Source: Leucobacter luti
GTDB taxonomy: Bacteria > Actinomycetota > Actinomycetes > Actinomycetales > Microbacteriaceae
DNA length: 64,000 bases
Assembly: GCF_004217175.1 (NCBI RefSeq)
Contig: NZ_SHKI01000003.1
Coordinates: 66,215 to 130,214, forward strand
Reading direction: 5' to 3'
Part shown: positions 44,131 through 52,708 of the stretch, piece by piece
Position numbering within the stretch: the stretch's first letter is position 1
Layout of the letters: each line of letters starts with the position of its first letter
Program-made: the position numbers and the translations under genes
Notes under the pieces: generated by a model
Told to the model about the DNA's origin: nothing
Databases searched by the model: none
The model's input: the letters and a program-made list of their open reading frames with translations, nothing else

Positions 44131-44527
44131 CGCAGATCCGACCCGCGAGCCCACAACCGACCCGCCCGCGGCATGCCCCGCCGCCCCGCCGCTCCTGCTG
44201 CCCGCTGCTCCGCCGCCCCACCTCGCAGATCCGACCCGCTAGTTCACAACCGACCCGGTCCTGGGCGCTCCAGCCCTGAAGTACCGGGTCGGATCTGTCG
44301 AACCGGGTCGGATCTGCGAGGTGGGGGGGCGGGCGGGGCCGGGCGGGGCCGGGCGGGGCCGGGCGGGGCCGGGCGGGGCGGACGGGCGGGGCTGGCTAGG
44401 GTAGGCGGCTCTGGGCTGCCACACGCCGCCCCGCAGATCCGACCCGCTAGCCCACAACCGACCCGGTCCTGGGCGCTCCAGCCCTGAAGTACCGGGTCGG
44501 ATCTGTCGAACCGGGTCGGATCTGCGG
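44131..44527. repeat. Cluster of AGATCCGAC palindromes with a duplicated 95-bp cassette
   Basis: A 95-bp element at 44224-44318 recurs at 44432-44526 (208 bp apart) with only about two differences. Copy one is closed by an 18-bp perfect inverted repeat (44221-44238 with 44304-44321) and copy two by a 16-bp one (44431-44446 with 44512-44527). Each contains an inner palindrome around ACCGACCCGGT. A partial copy is at 44131. No gene is credible in 44094-44652; this cluster and the G-rich array fill most of it. Confidence 0.9.
44331..44380. repeat. G-rich 10-bp tandem repeat
   Basis: GGGCGGGGCC is repeated four times exactly and a fifth time with one change, between the two palindrome cassettes. 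The run of G-tracts could form a G-quadruplex on the plus strand. Confidence 0.85.
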
Positions 44528-44652
44528 TTCGGGGGGCGGATCTTTACGGCGGCGGGGGCGGATCTGCGCGGCGGCGCGGCGGCGCGCGGCGCCGCCGCGG
44601 GCGAGGGCGGGGCGCAGGGCGACGCGGAGGGCGGATCAGGCGGCGAGCGCGG

Positions 44653-45423
44653 TCACGGACGCGCCGGGCCCAGCGTCACGAGCTCTCCGCCCGCAGTGCG
44701 CAGCGTGAGGCGGAACCCCGAGGCTCCGGCGGCGTCCAGCTCCACCCGCGCGACCCCGTCGCCCAGGCCGAGCGTCGCCAGCTGCGCCGACACCGCGGCA
44801 ACCGCCTCGGCGCTCGGCTCGAGCCGCACAAACGACACCAGCTCGACGCTCGGCACCACCGTCTCGCCGGGCTGCGGCGTCGCACCCCAGTCGATGAGGA
44901 ACGGCAGCTCACACCGCCGGCCAGCCGGCCCGTCGCCCGAGACCGTGCCGAGGGTAAGCCGCCACTCGAGCAGCGCCCCGTCCGGGGTGCGACGCGACAG
45001 CGCGGAGACGTCGCCGAAGTCGACGCCCCGCTCGCGCGCCCGAGCGACCGCCGCCTCGATGCGCGGCGGGTGCACCGCGTACGCCTGGACCCGCGGCTCG
45101 GCCAGCCGGTCGATGCCGAACGTGGTCGGCAGCTCGAGCCCGGCCCGATCGGGATCCGGCCCGATCAGCTCGATGTACTGCGGGCCACGTGCGCCGGCGA
45201 CCGTGAGCGCGACCAGCGCGTTCGCCGTGCCCGTTGGGTGCGCGCCGCCCGGCGCCGGGACAACGCCGGTGTGCGCGGTGAACCAGGCGCTCAGCGCGTC
45301 GAGGTGAGGCCCAGCGATCACCACATGGTCGAGCAGCGCCGGGATCGCGGCGGCAGCAGGCACCCCGGCAGCAGGCACCCCGGCGGCAGGTACCCCGGCG
45401 GCCGGATCCCCCGCGGCGGTCAC
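44653..45423 (-). CDS. Glyoxalase-like (VOC) protein
   Basis: A 256-residue protein with a VOC-type core (LLDHVVIAGPHLDALSAWFTAHTG, GPQYIELIGPDPD) resembling the Glyoxalase_3/PF13468 group. The N terminus has three AAGVP repeats coded by a 15-bp minisatellite. It is last in the ABC-transporter operon and starts at GTG 45423, overlapping the stop of the peroxidase-like gene by 4 bases, so it is coupled to it. It may process the imported compound. Confidence 0.8.
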   Translation of the reverse strand: MTAAGDPAAGVPAAGVPAAGVPAAAAIPALLDHVVIAGPHLDALSAWFTAHTGVVPAPGGAHPTGTANALVALTVAGARGPQYIELIGPDPDRAGLELPTTFGIDRLAEPRVQAYAVHPPRIEAAVARARERGVDFGDVSALSRRTPDGALLEWRLTLGTVSGDGPAGRRCELPFLIDWGATPQPGETVVPSVELVSFVRLEPSAEAVAAVSAQLATLGLGDGVARVELDAAGASGFRLTLRTAGGELVTLGPARP

Positions 45424-46748
45424 GCGCGCGCCCGTCGCGCCGGCACCTCCGGCTCGCCCAGCGAGAGCATGAGGCGGTTTGCCCAGTTAAAGAACGCCGC
45501 CCCGCTGATCACGTCGACGATCTCGGCGTCCCCGAGGCCGACCTCGCGGAGCCGGACGATGTCTTCCTGCCCAAAGCGCAGCGGGGTGTCGGTGAGCGCC
45601 ACCGAGGAGGCGACCACGGCGTTCCACACGGGATCGCCGAGATCTGCGCCGACGCCCGCGTCGAGCAGCCGCTGCACCGTCTCTGCGCGGCCGGACTCCC
45701 GCGTCGCTGCCGCCGAGTGCACCGACGCGCAGAACACGCAGCCGTTGTGCCGCGACGCCGCGGTTGCGGCGAGCTCGCGCTCAGCGCGGCCAATGCCGTC
45801 GGTGACGTTGAAGAAGATGTCGAGGTCGGTGAGCGTGCGCGCCTTGAGCGCGGCCGGATCGCGGGCGAGCAGCCGGAAGTACGGCATCTTCGCGCGCTCG
45901 GGCTGGATCAGCGCGTCGAGCTGCGTCGCCGTGAGCTCGGCCTCGGCGACCGGCGCGAGCCAGGGCACCCAGCCAAGCCCCTGCTGCGTGAAGCGATCCG
46001 GTCGCGCCAGCTCCGGATACGCGGTCACGAGATCGGGCAGATTCGCGGGCGCGGGATCAATGGCGGAATCAAGCGCGGGATCGGGCACTTCGCCCGCGGC
46101 GTCGCTCGCCGGGGCGGCGGCCGACGCTGGCTTGAACGCGTCCGCCGACCCACCGAGCACGCGCAGGCCCCACGCGAGGCGCAGCTGGAAGGCGAGGAAC
46201 GACACGAGCTGCGAGAGCGACACAATCGCGTCGGCACTCCAGCCGGCCGCGACGAGGGCCGCCAGCCACTCCGGCCGTGCCTCGCGCGGCCGGAACACGA
46301 GCGCGTGCGCGTGCGCGAGGCCGGCGGCGAGGTGCGCACCGAGGCGTTCGGCCGCGTCGGCGTCGGGGCGCCACACAGCGGCGTGCGTGCCCTCGGACGC
46401 GAGATCCGGCTCACGGTACGCGCCCACGGGACCACGCCCGGCGCCCGCAGCGACGACGTCCGCCGCAGCGGCGGCGATCTGGGCGGCGAGCTGCGAATCC
46501 TCGTCTCCGAGCAGGTCGGCGTAGAACTCAGCGGCCTCCGGGAAGCCGTGCAGCTGCGCCACGAACGCGGCGATCGCGTAGCGCTCCGCGAGCGAGAAGT
46601 CGCCCGGCTGCTCGGGCTCGAGCAGGGCGGTGAAGCTGAGCTGCGCGTTCTCGCGGGCCTGCGTGCGCTGGGCGCGCACCGCGGCGAGCTCGCTGCTCGG
46701 CGTGATGCCCGCGAGCAGGTCAATGATGTCGGCGCTCTGGTCGCTCAT
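45420..46748 (-). CDS. Fused CMD / alkylhydroperoxidase-domain protein
   Basis: A 442-residue protein made of two AhpD-like halves. The C-terminal half has the active CxxC-xxx-H (Cys337, Cys340, His344 in CVFCASVH); the N-terminal half (about 20-200) has the fold but no CxxC. The halves match, by order and character, the CMD (Avi_7170) and alkylhydroperoxidase-domain (Avi_7169) families, usually separate genes next to KPN_01854-type ABC transporters. It may protect against or carry out peroxide chemistry on the imported substrate. ATG 46748 follows AAGGAG. Confidence 0.82.
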   Translation of the reverse strand: MSDQSADIIDLLAGITPSSELAAVRAQRTQARENAQLSFTALLEPEQPGDFSLAERYAIAAFVAQLHGFPEAAEFYADLLGDEDSQLAAQIAAAAADVVAAGAGRGPVGAYREPDLASEGTHAAVWRPDADAAERLGAHLAAGLAHAHALVFRPREARPEWLAALVAAGWSADAIVSLSQLVSFLAFQLRLAWGLRVLGGSADAFKPASAAAPASDAAGEVPDPALDSAIDPAPANLPDLVTAYPELARPDRFTQQGLGWVPWLAPVAEAELTATQLDALIQPERAKMPYFRLLARDPAALKARTLTDLDIFFNVTDGIGRAERELAATAASRHNGCVFCASVHSAAATRESGRAETVQRLLDAGVGADLGDPVWNAVVASSVALTDTPLRFGQEDIVRLREVGLGDAEIVDVISGAAFFNWANRLMLSLGEPEVPARRARA

Positions 46749-46849
46749 GTGGGTCTCCTTGGGGGTGGGGTGCGCGCAGGCCGCGAGCGGGCCGGCGCGT
46801 GAGTGCTGAGCGGATGCGACCGCTCGGAGTTCGGGACCGCGTCGCTCGG

Positions 46850-48778
46850 CTAGCCGAGCGCGGCCAGCGACGCGCGGGGATCGGTCCGCCCGGCGGCGGG
46901 CTCCCCTGGGGATCCGGCCGCCCCGGCGAGCCCGGCCGGATCGGCCAAGCCATCGGCGCCAACCGAGTCAGCCGGATCAACCGGATCGGCAGGATCAGCC
47001 GGATCGGCAGGATCAGCCGGATCGGCAGGATCGGCAGGATCAGCCGGGTCAGCGGGATCGGCCGGGTCCGCCGACGGTGCCGCGCGGGCCCCCGCGCCGG
47101 CGGCCGCGCGCGCGGCGCCACCGGGGATCGCCGCGAGGAGCCGGCGCGTGTAGTCGTGCTGCGGGCGCTCGAACACCTGCTCGGCGGTGCCGATCTCGAC
47201 CTGACGCCCGTGCTGCAGCACCGACACCGTGTCGGAGATCTGGCGCACCACGGCGAGGTCGTGCGAGATGAAGACGTAGGTGAGGCCGAGCTCAGCCTGC
47301 AACCGCGCGAGCAGGCGGAGGATCTGGGCCTGCACGGTCACGTCGAGCGCGGAGACCGCCTCGTCGAACACCACGAGTTCTGGCTCGACGATGAGTGCGC
47401 GCGCGATCGCCACCCGCTGCCGTTGGCCGCCCGAGAGCTCCTGCGGCTTGCGCCGGCCCATCTCGGGGGCGAGCGCGACGAGTTCGAGCGCGTGCGCGAT
47501 CCGGTCGGCGCGGTCCTCCTTGGTGCCGATGCCGAAGTTGCGCAGCGGCTCGCCCAGCGCGTCGGCGATCGTCTGCCGGGGGTCGAGTGAGCCGTAGGGG
47601 TTCTGGTAGACGAGCTGGGTGCCGCGCCTGAACGCGCGGGCGGCCCGGCCCCGGCGCACCCCGCCCGCGGTGAGGTCGGTGTCGCCCACCCGGATCGTGC
47701 CGGCGGTGGGGGCCTGGAACCCGGCGATCGCGCGGCCGGTCGTGGTCTTGCCCGAGCCCGACTCGCCGACCAGCGCGTGCGTGGTGCCGCGGGGCACGGT
47801 GAACGAGACGCCGTCAACGGCGACGAATGGCGCGGCCCGGCCCGCGACGCGGAACTCCTGCCGGAGGTCCGCGACGGTCACCAGCGGCGCACCGGCCACC
47901 AGCGGCGCACCGGCCACGGGGTCGTCGGCGGCACCACCAGCAGCAGGGCGTGGCGCGCGCTCGACCACGCGGGCGAGCGACGGCGCGTCTGCGAGCAACT
48001 CGCGGGCGTACTCTGACTCGGGTGCCGAGAGCACGCGCGCTGCCGGCCCCGATTCTTGCACCTCGCCGTGGCGCATCACCACGACGGTGTCGGCGCGATC
48101 CGCCGCGACCGCGAGGTCGTGCGTGATGAACAGCACGCCCATCCCGGTCTCGGCGCGCAGCCGGTCGAGGAGGTCGAGCACGGTCTGCTGGATCGTGACG
48201 TCGAGGGCGCTCGTGGGCTCGTCGGCGATGATGAGCTCGGGTTCGAGCGCGAGCGCGGCGGCGATCAGCACGCGCTGTCGCATCCCGCCCGAGAGCTCGT
48301 GCGGGTACTGCTTGGCGCGGGTCTCGGGGTCGTCGATGCCGACGCGCTCAAGCAGCTCGAGCACGCGCGCGTCGACCGCCCGGCGGTCCTTCCACCCGTG
48401 GATGCGCAGCGCCTCGCCAACGCTCGCGCCGATCCGCGCGACCGGGTTGAGCGAGTTGCCCGGGTCCTGCGGGATGAGCCCGATCCGGCGCCCGCGCACC
48501 TGCCGCCAGCTGCGCTCCGAGAGCCCGGCGAGCCGGTCGGTGCCGTGCAGTTCGCTGTGGAGCGTGATCTCGCCGCCGGCGATCTGCCCGTTCGCGGCGA
48601 GCAGCCCGATCACCGCTTGCGCGACGGTGGTCTTCCCCGAGCCCGACTCGCCCACGAGGGCCGTGACCGATCCCGCGGCAACGTCGAGCGACACCCCGCG
48701 CACGGCGTCGACGCGCCCGTGGTCGGTGCGGTAGGAGACGGCGAGGTCTCGGATGCTGAGCAGTGGTGTGGTGGTCAT
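46850..48778 (-). CDS. Double-ATPase ABC transporter protein, dipeptide/nickel type
   Basis: A 642-residue protein containing two complete ATP-binding cassettes (DppD-like then DppF-like), each with Walker A GESGSGKTT, a signature (LSGGMRQR, LSGGQRQR) and Walker B (IIADEPTSALD, VVFDEAVSALD; the second has Ala in place of the usual Pro-Thr pair). A linker with a duplicated VAGAPL lies near residue 290. The C terminus is a run of about ten Asp-Pro-Ala repeats with no known role. ATG 48778 overlaps the permease stop by 4 bases; the open frame upstream is a shadow. Confidence 0.93.
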   Translation of the reverse strand: MTTTPLLSIRDLAVSYRTDHGRVDAVRGVSLDVAAGSVTALVGESGSGKTTVAQAVIGLLAANGQIAGGEITLHSELHGTDRLAGLSERSWRQVRGRRIGLIPQDPGNSLNPVARIGASVGEALRIHGWKDRRAVDARVLELLERVGIDDPETRAKQYPHELSGGMRQRVLIAAALALEPELIIADEPTSALDVTIQQTVLDLLDRLRAETGMGVLFITHDLAVAADRADTVVVMRHGEVQESGPAARVLSAPESEYARELLADAPSLARVVERAPRPAAGGAADDPVAGAPLVAGAPLVTVADLRQEFRVAGRAAPFVAVDGVSFTVPRGTTHALVGESGSGKTTTGRAIAGFQAPTAGTIRVGDTDLTAGGVRRGRAARAFRRGTQLVYQNPYGSLDPRQTIADALGEPLRNFGIGTKEDRADRIAHALELVALAPEMGRRKPQELSGGQRQRVAIARALIVEPELVVFDEAVSALDVTVQAQILRLLARLQAELGLTYVFISHDLAVVRQISDTVSVLQHGRQVEIGTAEQVFERPQHDYTRRLLAAIPGGAARAAAGAGARAAPSADPADPADPADPADPADPADPADPADPADPVDPADSVGADGLADPAGLAGAAGSPGEPAAGRTDPRASLAALG

Positions 48779-49668
48779 GAGTCCTGGTCCCCTCCGCGGA
48801 TCGCCTGGCTGAGTCGGTTGGTGGCGAGCACGATCGCGACGACCACGAGCCCGGGGAGCACCGTGAGCCACCACGCGGTTGCCACGTAGTTGCGGCCCTC
48901 GGCGATGAGCAGACCCCACTCCGGGGTGGGCGGCGGCGCGCCGTAGCCGAGGAAGCCGAGGGTGGAGATCTGCAGGATCGCCGAGCCGAGCTGCAGCGCG
49001 GCGAGCGCGATCACGGGGGTGAGCGAGTTCGGGAGGATGTGCCGCCACAGCACGCTGCCGAAGGTGCCGCCGGATCCGTATGCCGCCTCAACGTACTCGC
49101 TGACGCGCACGCTCACCACCTGCGAGCGGGCGAGCCGCGCGAAGACGGCGATGGACGTGACACCCACGGCGATCGCCGCGTTCGTGGTGCCGAATCCGAG
49201 CAGGATCACGATGCTGAGCGAGAGCAGCAGCGCCGGGATCGCGAGCAGCACGTCGACGAGCCGCATGAGCGCGTCGTCGAGCAGCCCGCCGACGGCGCCC
49301 GCGAGCACGCCGATCGTGGTGCCCACCACGAAGCCGACGAGCACCGCGACGAGAGCGGCAACGATCGACTGCGAGGCACCGTAGATGACGCGCGCGTACA
49401 GGTCGCGACCGGTCGCGTCGGTGCCGAACCAGTGGGCGCCGCTCGGGGCTTGGAGGGCCGGGCCGACGCTCTCGGTGGGGCTCAGCGAGGTGAAGAGTCC
49501 GGGCGCGATCGCCCAGACGAGCGCGAGCAGGATCACGAGCGTCGGGAGCAGGAAGCGGGCGCGCAGCAGCGGGTGCCGCGGGCCCTGCGCACCCCGCGCG
49601 CGGCGCGTCTGCACCTCGGCGGTGCCGGGAGCGTCGGCAGAGCTCGGGCGGGTTCCGAGGAGCGTCAT
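48775..49668 (-). CDS. ABC transporter permease, DppC type
   Basis: A 297-residue permease with the DppC pattern: N-terminal cytoplasmic tail, first helix LLPTLVILLALVWAIAP, then GTDATGRDLYARVIYGASQSI and the EAA loop (EYVEAAYGSGGTFGSVLWRHILPN). It overlaps its neighbours on both sides by 4 bases. Confidence 0.93.
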   Translation of the reverse strand: MTLLGTRPSSADAPGTAEVQTRRARGAQGPRHPLLRARFLLPTLVILLALVWAIAPGLFTSLSPTESVGPALQAPSGAHWFGTDATGRDLYARVIYGASQSIVAALVAVLVGFVVGTTIGVLAGAVGGLLDDALMRLVDVLLAIPALLLSLSIVILLGFGTTNAAIAVGVTSIAVFARLARSQVVSVRVSEYVEAAYGSGGTFGSVLWRHILPNSLTPVIALAALQLGSAILQISTLGFLGYGAPPPTPEWGLLIAEGRNYVATAWWLTVLPGLVVVAIVLATNRLSQAIRGGDQDS

Positions 49669-50741
49669 CGTGAGTCTCCGTTCGTCGGGGTGGGGCGCGA
49701 AGCGGCGGGCGTCGCGGCGGCGGGCGTCGCGGCGGCGGGCGTCGCGGCGGCGGGCGTCGCAGCGGCAAGCTGATCCGGATCCCGCCGGGTGCGCTTCCCC
49801 CCGCCCGCGGCCCGCGCCTGCGTGCGCAGCCGCGCGTCGAGCACCGGGTAGAGGAGGTCGACGATGAGGTTGATCACCACGAACGTGACCGTTGTGATGA
49901 CCACGATCGCGAGCAGCACCGGGGTGTCGCGGTTCTCCACCGACTGCGCGGTGAGCTGCCCCAGCCCGGCGCGCGCGAACACGGTCTCAGTGATCACGGC
50001 GCCGCCCACCAGCTCACCAAAGAGCAGGCCGGCCATCGTGAGCGTGGGCAGCAGCGCGTTGCGCGCCACGTCGCGCCAGAGCAGCCACGAGGTGCTCGCG
50101 CCGCGGGCACGCACCACCGTGACGAACGGCTGGGCGCGCACCTCGTCGATCGAGCGCATGAGCACCTGGGCGAGCGGGGCGGCGATCGGTATCGCGATCG
50201 TGATCACTGGCAGAATCAGGGATTCCGGCCCGGTCGCGCCGATCGCGGGCACGAGGCCCAGCTGGAACGAGAACACCTGGATCAGGATGATTCCGATCCA
50301 GAACACGGGGAGCGAGACGAAGAACGGCGGCAGGTTGCGGAAGAGGCGACGCAGCCACGAGGCGCCGCCGTAGGTCGCGGTGAACGCGATCGTGACCGCG
50401 AGGAACACGGCGAGCGCGAGGCCCAGCACCGCGAGCAGCAGCGTGCTCGGCAGCGCCGTGGCGATGAGCGTGGAGACCGCCGCGCCGCTGTAGACCGAGT
50501 AGCCGAGGTCGCCGCGCAGGAACGCGCCGGCCTGTTCAAGGTAGCGCTCGATGAACGAGCGATCGGCCCCGTACGTCTGACGGATCTCGTCGAGCTGCTG
50601 CGGGGTGAGCCCCAGGTCGGGGTTGCCGTAGCGCGCCGCCACCGCGTCTCCGGGGAGCGCTCCGAGCAGCACGTACACCGCGGTATAGGCGAGCGCGAGC
50701 ACCAGCAGCGCCTGCAACACGCGCCTCACGACGTACCTCAT
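49665..50741 (-). CDS. ABC transporter permease, DppB type
   Basis: A 358-residue permease with the DppB start RYVVRRVLQALLVLALAY, periplasmic loop LGLTPQQLDEIRQTYG and EAA loop (FVTVVRARGASTSWLLWRDVARN). The C terminus ends in four AATP repeats coded by a 12-bp minisatellite. ATG 50741 follows GAGGAAGGA; an upstream start would lie close to the intercistronic hairpin. Confidence 0.93.
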   Translation of the reverse strand: MRYVVRRVLQALLVLALAYTAVYVLLGALPGDAVAARYGNPDLGLTPQQLDEIRQTYGADRSFIERYLEQAGAFLRGDLGYSVYSGAAVSTLIATALPSTLLLAVLGLALAVFLAVTIAFTATYGGASWLRRLFRNLPPFFVSLPVFWIGIILIQVFSFQLGLVPAIGATGPESLILPVITIAIPIAAPLAQVLMRSIDEVRAQPFVTVVRARGASTSWLLWRDVARNALLPTLTMAGLLFGELVGGAVITETVFARAGLGQLTAQSVENRDTPVLLAIVVITTVTFVVINLIVDLLYPVLDARLRTQARAAGGGKRTRRDPDQLAAATPAAATPAAATPAAATPAASRPTPTNGDSR

Positions 50742-50783
50742 CTGTGCGGATCCTTCCTCGGGGTGTGGGGTGCGCAACCGGCT

Positions 50784-50818
50784 GCGCGGGGTGACGCCGA
50801 GTCGGCGTCACCCCGCGC
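50784..50818 (-). terminator. Intercistronic hairpin after the binding-protein gene
   Basis: A perfect 16-bp stem (50784-50799 with 50803-50818) and a 3-base loop lie 7 bases after the binding-protein stop, before the permeases. It should raise binding-protein expression over the transporter. Confidence 0.82.
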
Positions 50819-50824
50819 GATCGG

Positions 50825-52477
50825 CTACTTGTTGAGCCAGGCGCTGTAGAACGTCGGCCGCCCGACCGACTCGGTCGCGAAGCCCTGGAGTGCGTCGGTG
50901 AGACCGAACACCTGCGGCTCCTCGAGGATCGGCAGGATGTATGCCTGCTCAGCGAGGCGCTGCTGGGCGGCGGCAGAGGCGGCGGCCCGGTCCTCCGTGA
51001 CCGGCTCGGAGGCGACGTCGGCGAGCAGCGAGTCGAGCTCCTCGTCGCCGATGCTGCCGTCGGCGGTGTCGAGGTTGAGCAGGGTGTTGCGGTTCGCCGA
51101 GAAGAACTGTGACTTCAGCACGTCGTAGTCTGCGCGGCCGACCATCGAGTGGTAGACCTGGATCGTGTCGAGCTCAAGCCGGGCGGCGTCCTGCGCGGCC
51201 TGGTCGCCACCGAAGAGCTTCACCTCGACGCCGAGCTTGCCGAGCTGCTCCTGGATCAGGGTCACGACCTCCTTCGAGCGCGGCTGCGGGAGCGCCTCGT
51301 TGAAGGTGAGCGAGAGCCGCGCGCCGTCCTTCTCAAGGATGCCGTCGCTGCCGGCCTTCCAGCCGGCCTCGTCGAGCAGCTTCGCGGCCAGCTCGGGGTC
51401 GTAGACGTAGTACTCGGAGGTGTCCGTGTAGCCGAGCGCCGTTTTGGCGAGCGCGCCGGTCGCGAGCGGGTAGCTCTCGGTGAACAGGGTGTCGACGATC
51501 GCCTCGCGGTCGATCCCGGCGATCAGCGCCTGGCGCACCTTGATGTCTTCGAGCAGCGGGTGGCGGAACCGGAAGTTGAGGCCGTTGTTCACGCCGTTGG
51601 TCGACGCGGCGACGATGGAGAGCCCGTCGGCGGCGAACTGCGCCTCGTCGGGTGCGTCGATCTGGCGGGCGAGATCCGCCTGCTTCGAGACGACCGTGCC
51701 GACCCGGACGCTGCTCTCGCTCGCGACCACAAAGTTGATGCCGTCGAGGTACGGCCGCCCCTGGTGCTCCACCGACGGCGGCGCCCAGTCGTAGTCGTCG
51801 CGCGCCTCCAGATCGATCTGGGTACCCACCTGCTCGTCAGCGATCACGAACGGACCGCTGCCGACGATGTCGGTCGCGTTCCCGGGGCCGAAGCCCTCGC
51901 TCGTGAGATCGAGCGTCGCGTCGGAGACGAGGCCCGAGTTGATCGTGGAGACCGCCTGCGCGAAGCCCGGTGAGGGGGCGGTGAAGAAGAACTTCACGGT
52001 CGTGTCGTCGACCACTTCGCCGCGGTCGTAGTTGTTGATTGCCTCGGACACGGTGAGCGCGCGGTCCTCGTCCCCGCCACCGTAGAGGTCGAGGTTCTTG
52101 ACCACGTTCTCCGCGGTGAGCGGGGTCCCGTCTGAGTAGGTCACGTCGTCACGGAGCGTGAAGGTGTACTCGGTCGCGTCGGCGTTCACCTCGGGCAGCG
52201 CCGTCGCGATCCACGGCTCGAGCTCGAGGGTCTCGGGGTTCTGGTAGAGCAGCCGGTCGGTCACGTTGTTAATCACGCCACCGTTCGGGTAGAAGCCGGC
52301 GGCCGGCGGGTACAGCGTGTTCCAGGTCTGCGGCTCAAGGTAGGTCAGCGTGCCGCCGGTGACCGGGTCACCGGCCGGGGCTGCGCTGCTGTCGGCGCTG
52401 GCCGAGCACCCGGCGAGGAGCGCGGTCGTGGCGGCCAGGGAGAGCGCGGCGAGGGCCGAGCGGCGTAAACGTGACAT
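50825..52477 (-). CDS. ABC transporter substrate-binding lipoprotein, family 5
   Basis: A 550-residue lipoprotein (lipobox LLAGC, Cys24) of the dipeptide/oligopeptide-binding family. Typical features are GGTLTYLEPQTWNTLYPP, YTFTLRDDVTYSDGTPLTAENV and VRQALIAGIDREAIV. The phrase FYPNGGVINNVTDRLLYQNPETL and its gene neighbours recall the KPN_01854-family binding proteins, whose ligand is unknown. ATG 52477. Confidence 0.9.
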   Translation of the reverse strand: MSRLRRSALAALSLAATTALLAGCSASADSSAAPAGDPVTGGTLTYLEPQTWNTLYPPAAGFYPNGGVINNVTDRLLYQNPETLELEPWIATALPEVNADATEYTFTLRDDVTYSDGTPLTAENVVKNLDLYGGGDEDRALTVSEAINNYDRGEVVDDTTVKFFFTAPSPGFAQAVSTINSGLVSDATLDLTSEGFGPGNATDIVGSGPFVIADEQVGTQIDLEARDDYDWAPPSVEHQGRPYLDGINFVVASESSVRVGTVVSKQADLARQIDAPDEAQFAADGLSIVAASTNGVNNGLNFRFRHPLLEDIKVRQALIAGIDREAIVDTLFTESYPLATGALAKTALGYTDTSEYYVYDPELAAKLLDEAGWKAGSDGILEKDGARLSLTFNEALPQPRSKEVVTLIQEQLGKLGVEVKLFGGDQAAQDAARLELDTIQVYHSMVGRADYDVLKSQFFSANRNTLLNLDTADGSIGDEELDSLLADVASEPVTEDRAAASAAAQQRLAEQAYILPILEEPQVFGLTDALQGFATESVGRPTFYSAWLNK

Positions 52478-52662
52478 GTGTTTCGGTCTCCGGGAGTCTG
52501 AGTGGGTGAGCGCAAGACATGCGCTGTACTTCTACGAGGTATTGCCAGACGTTATTGTTCCATGCCCGGCGCCGAGCACACAAACCGCGCCGCACACGCC
52601 CCGTCACACGGCGTAACCCCCGCACCCCCGCCCACCGGGGACCCAGCAACCCCAAGCTAGAG

Positions 52663-52677
52663 TTATGAGAAGCATAA
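52663..52677 (+). promoter_or_regulatory. Inverted repeat in the divergent promoter region
   Basis: TTATG-AGAAG-CATAA is a perfect 5-5-5 inverted repeat overlapping a good -10 (CATAAT, 52673-52678) for the FAD/NAD(P) gene. It lies in the 231-base space between the two divergent operons and could coordinate both. Confidence 0.5.
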
Positions 52678-52708
52678 TTGAGACGAAAGCGATCCGGACC
52701 CAGACACC

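Noticed and set aside
48779..49048. Upstream extension of the double ATPase
   Set aside because: It overlaps the DppC-type permease in another frame; the ATG at 48778 overlaps the permease stop in the pattern used throughout the operon.
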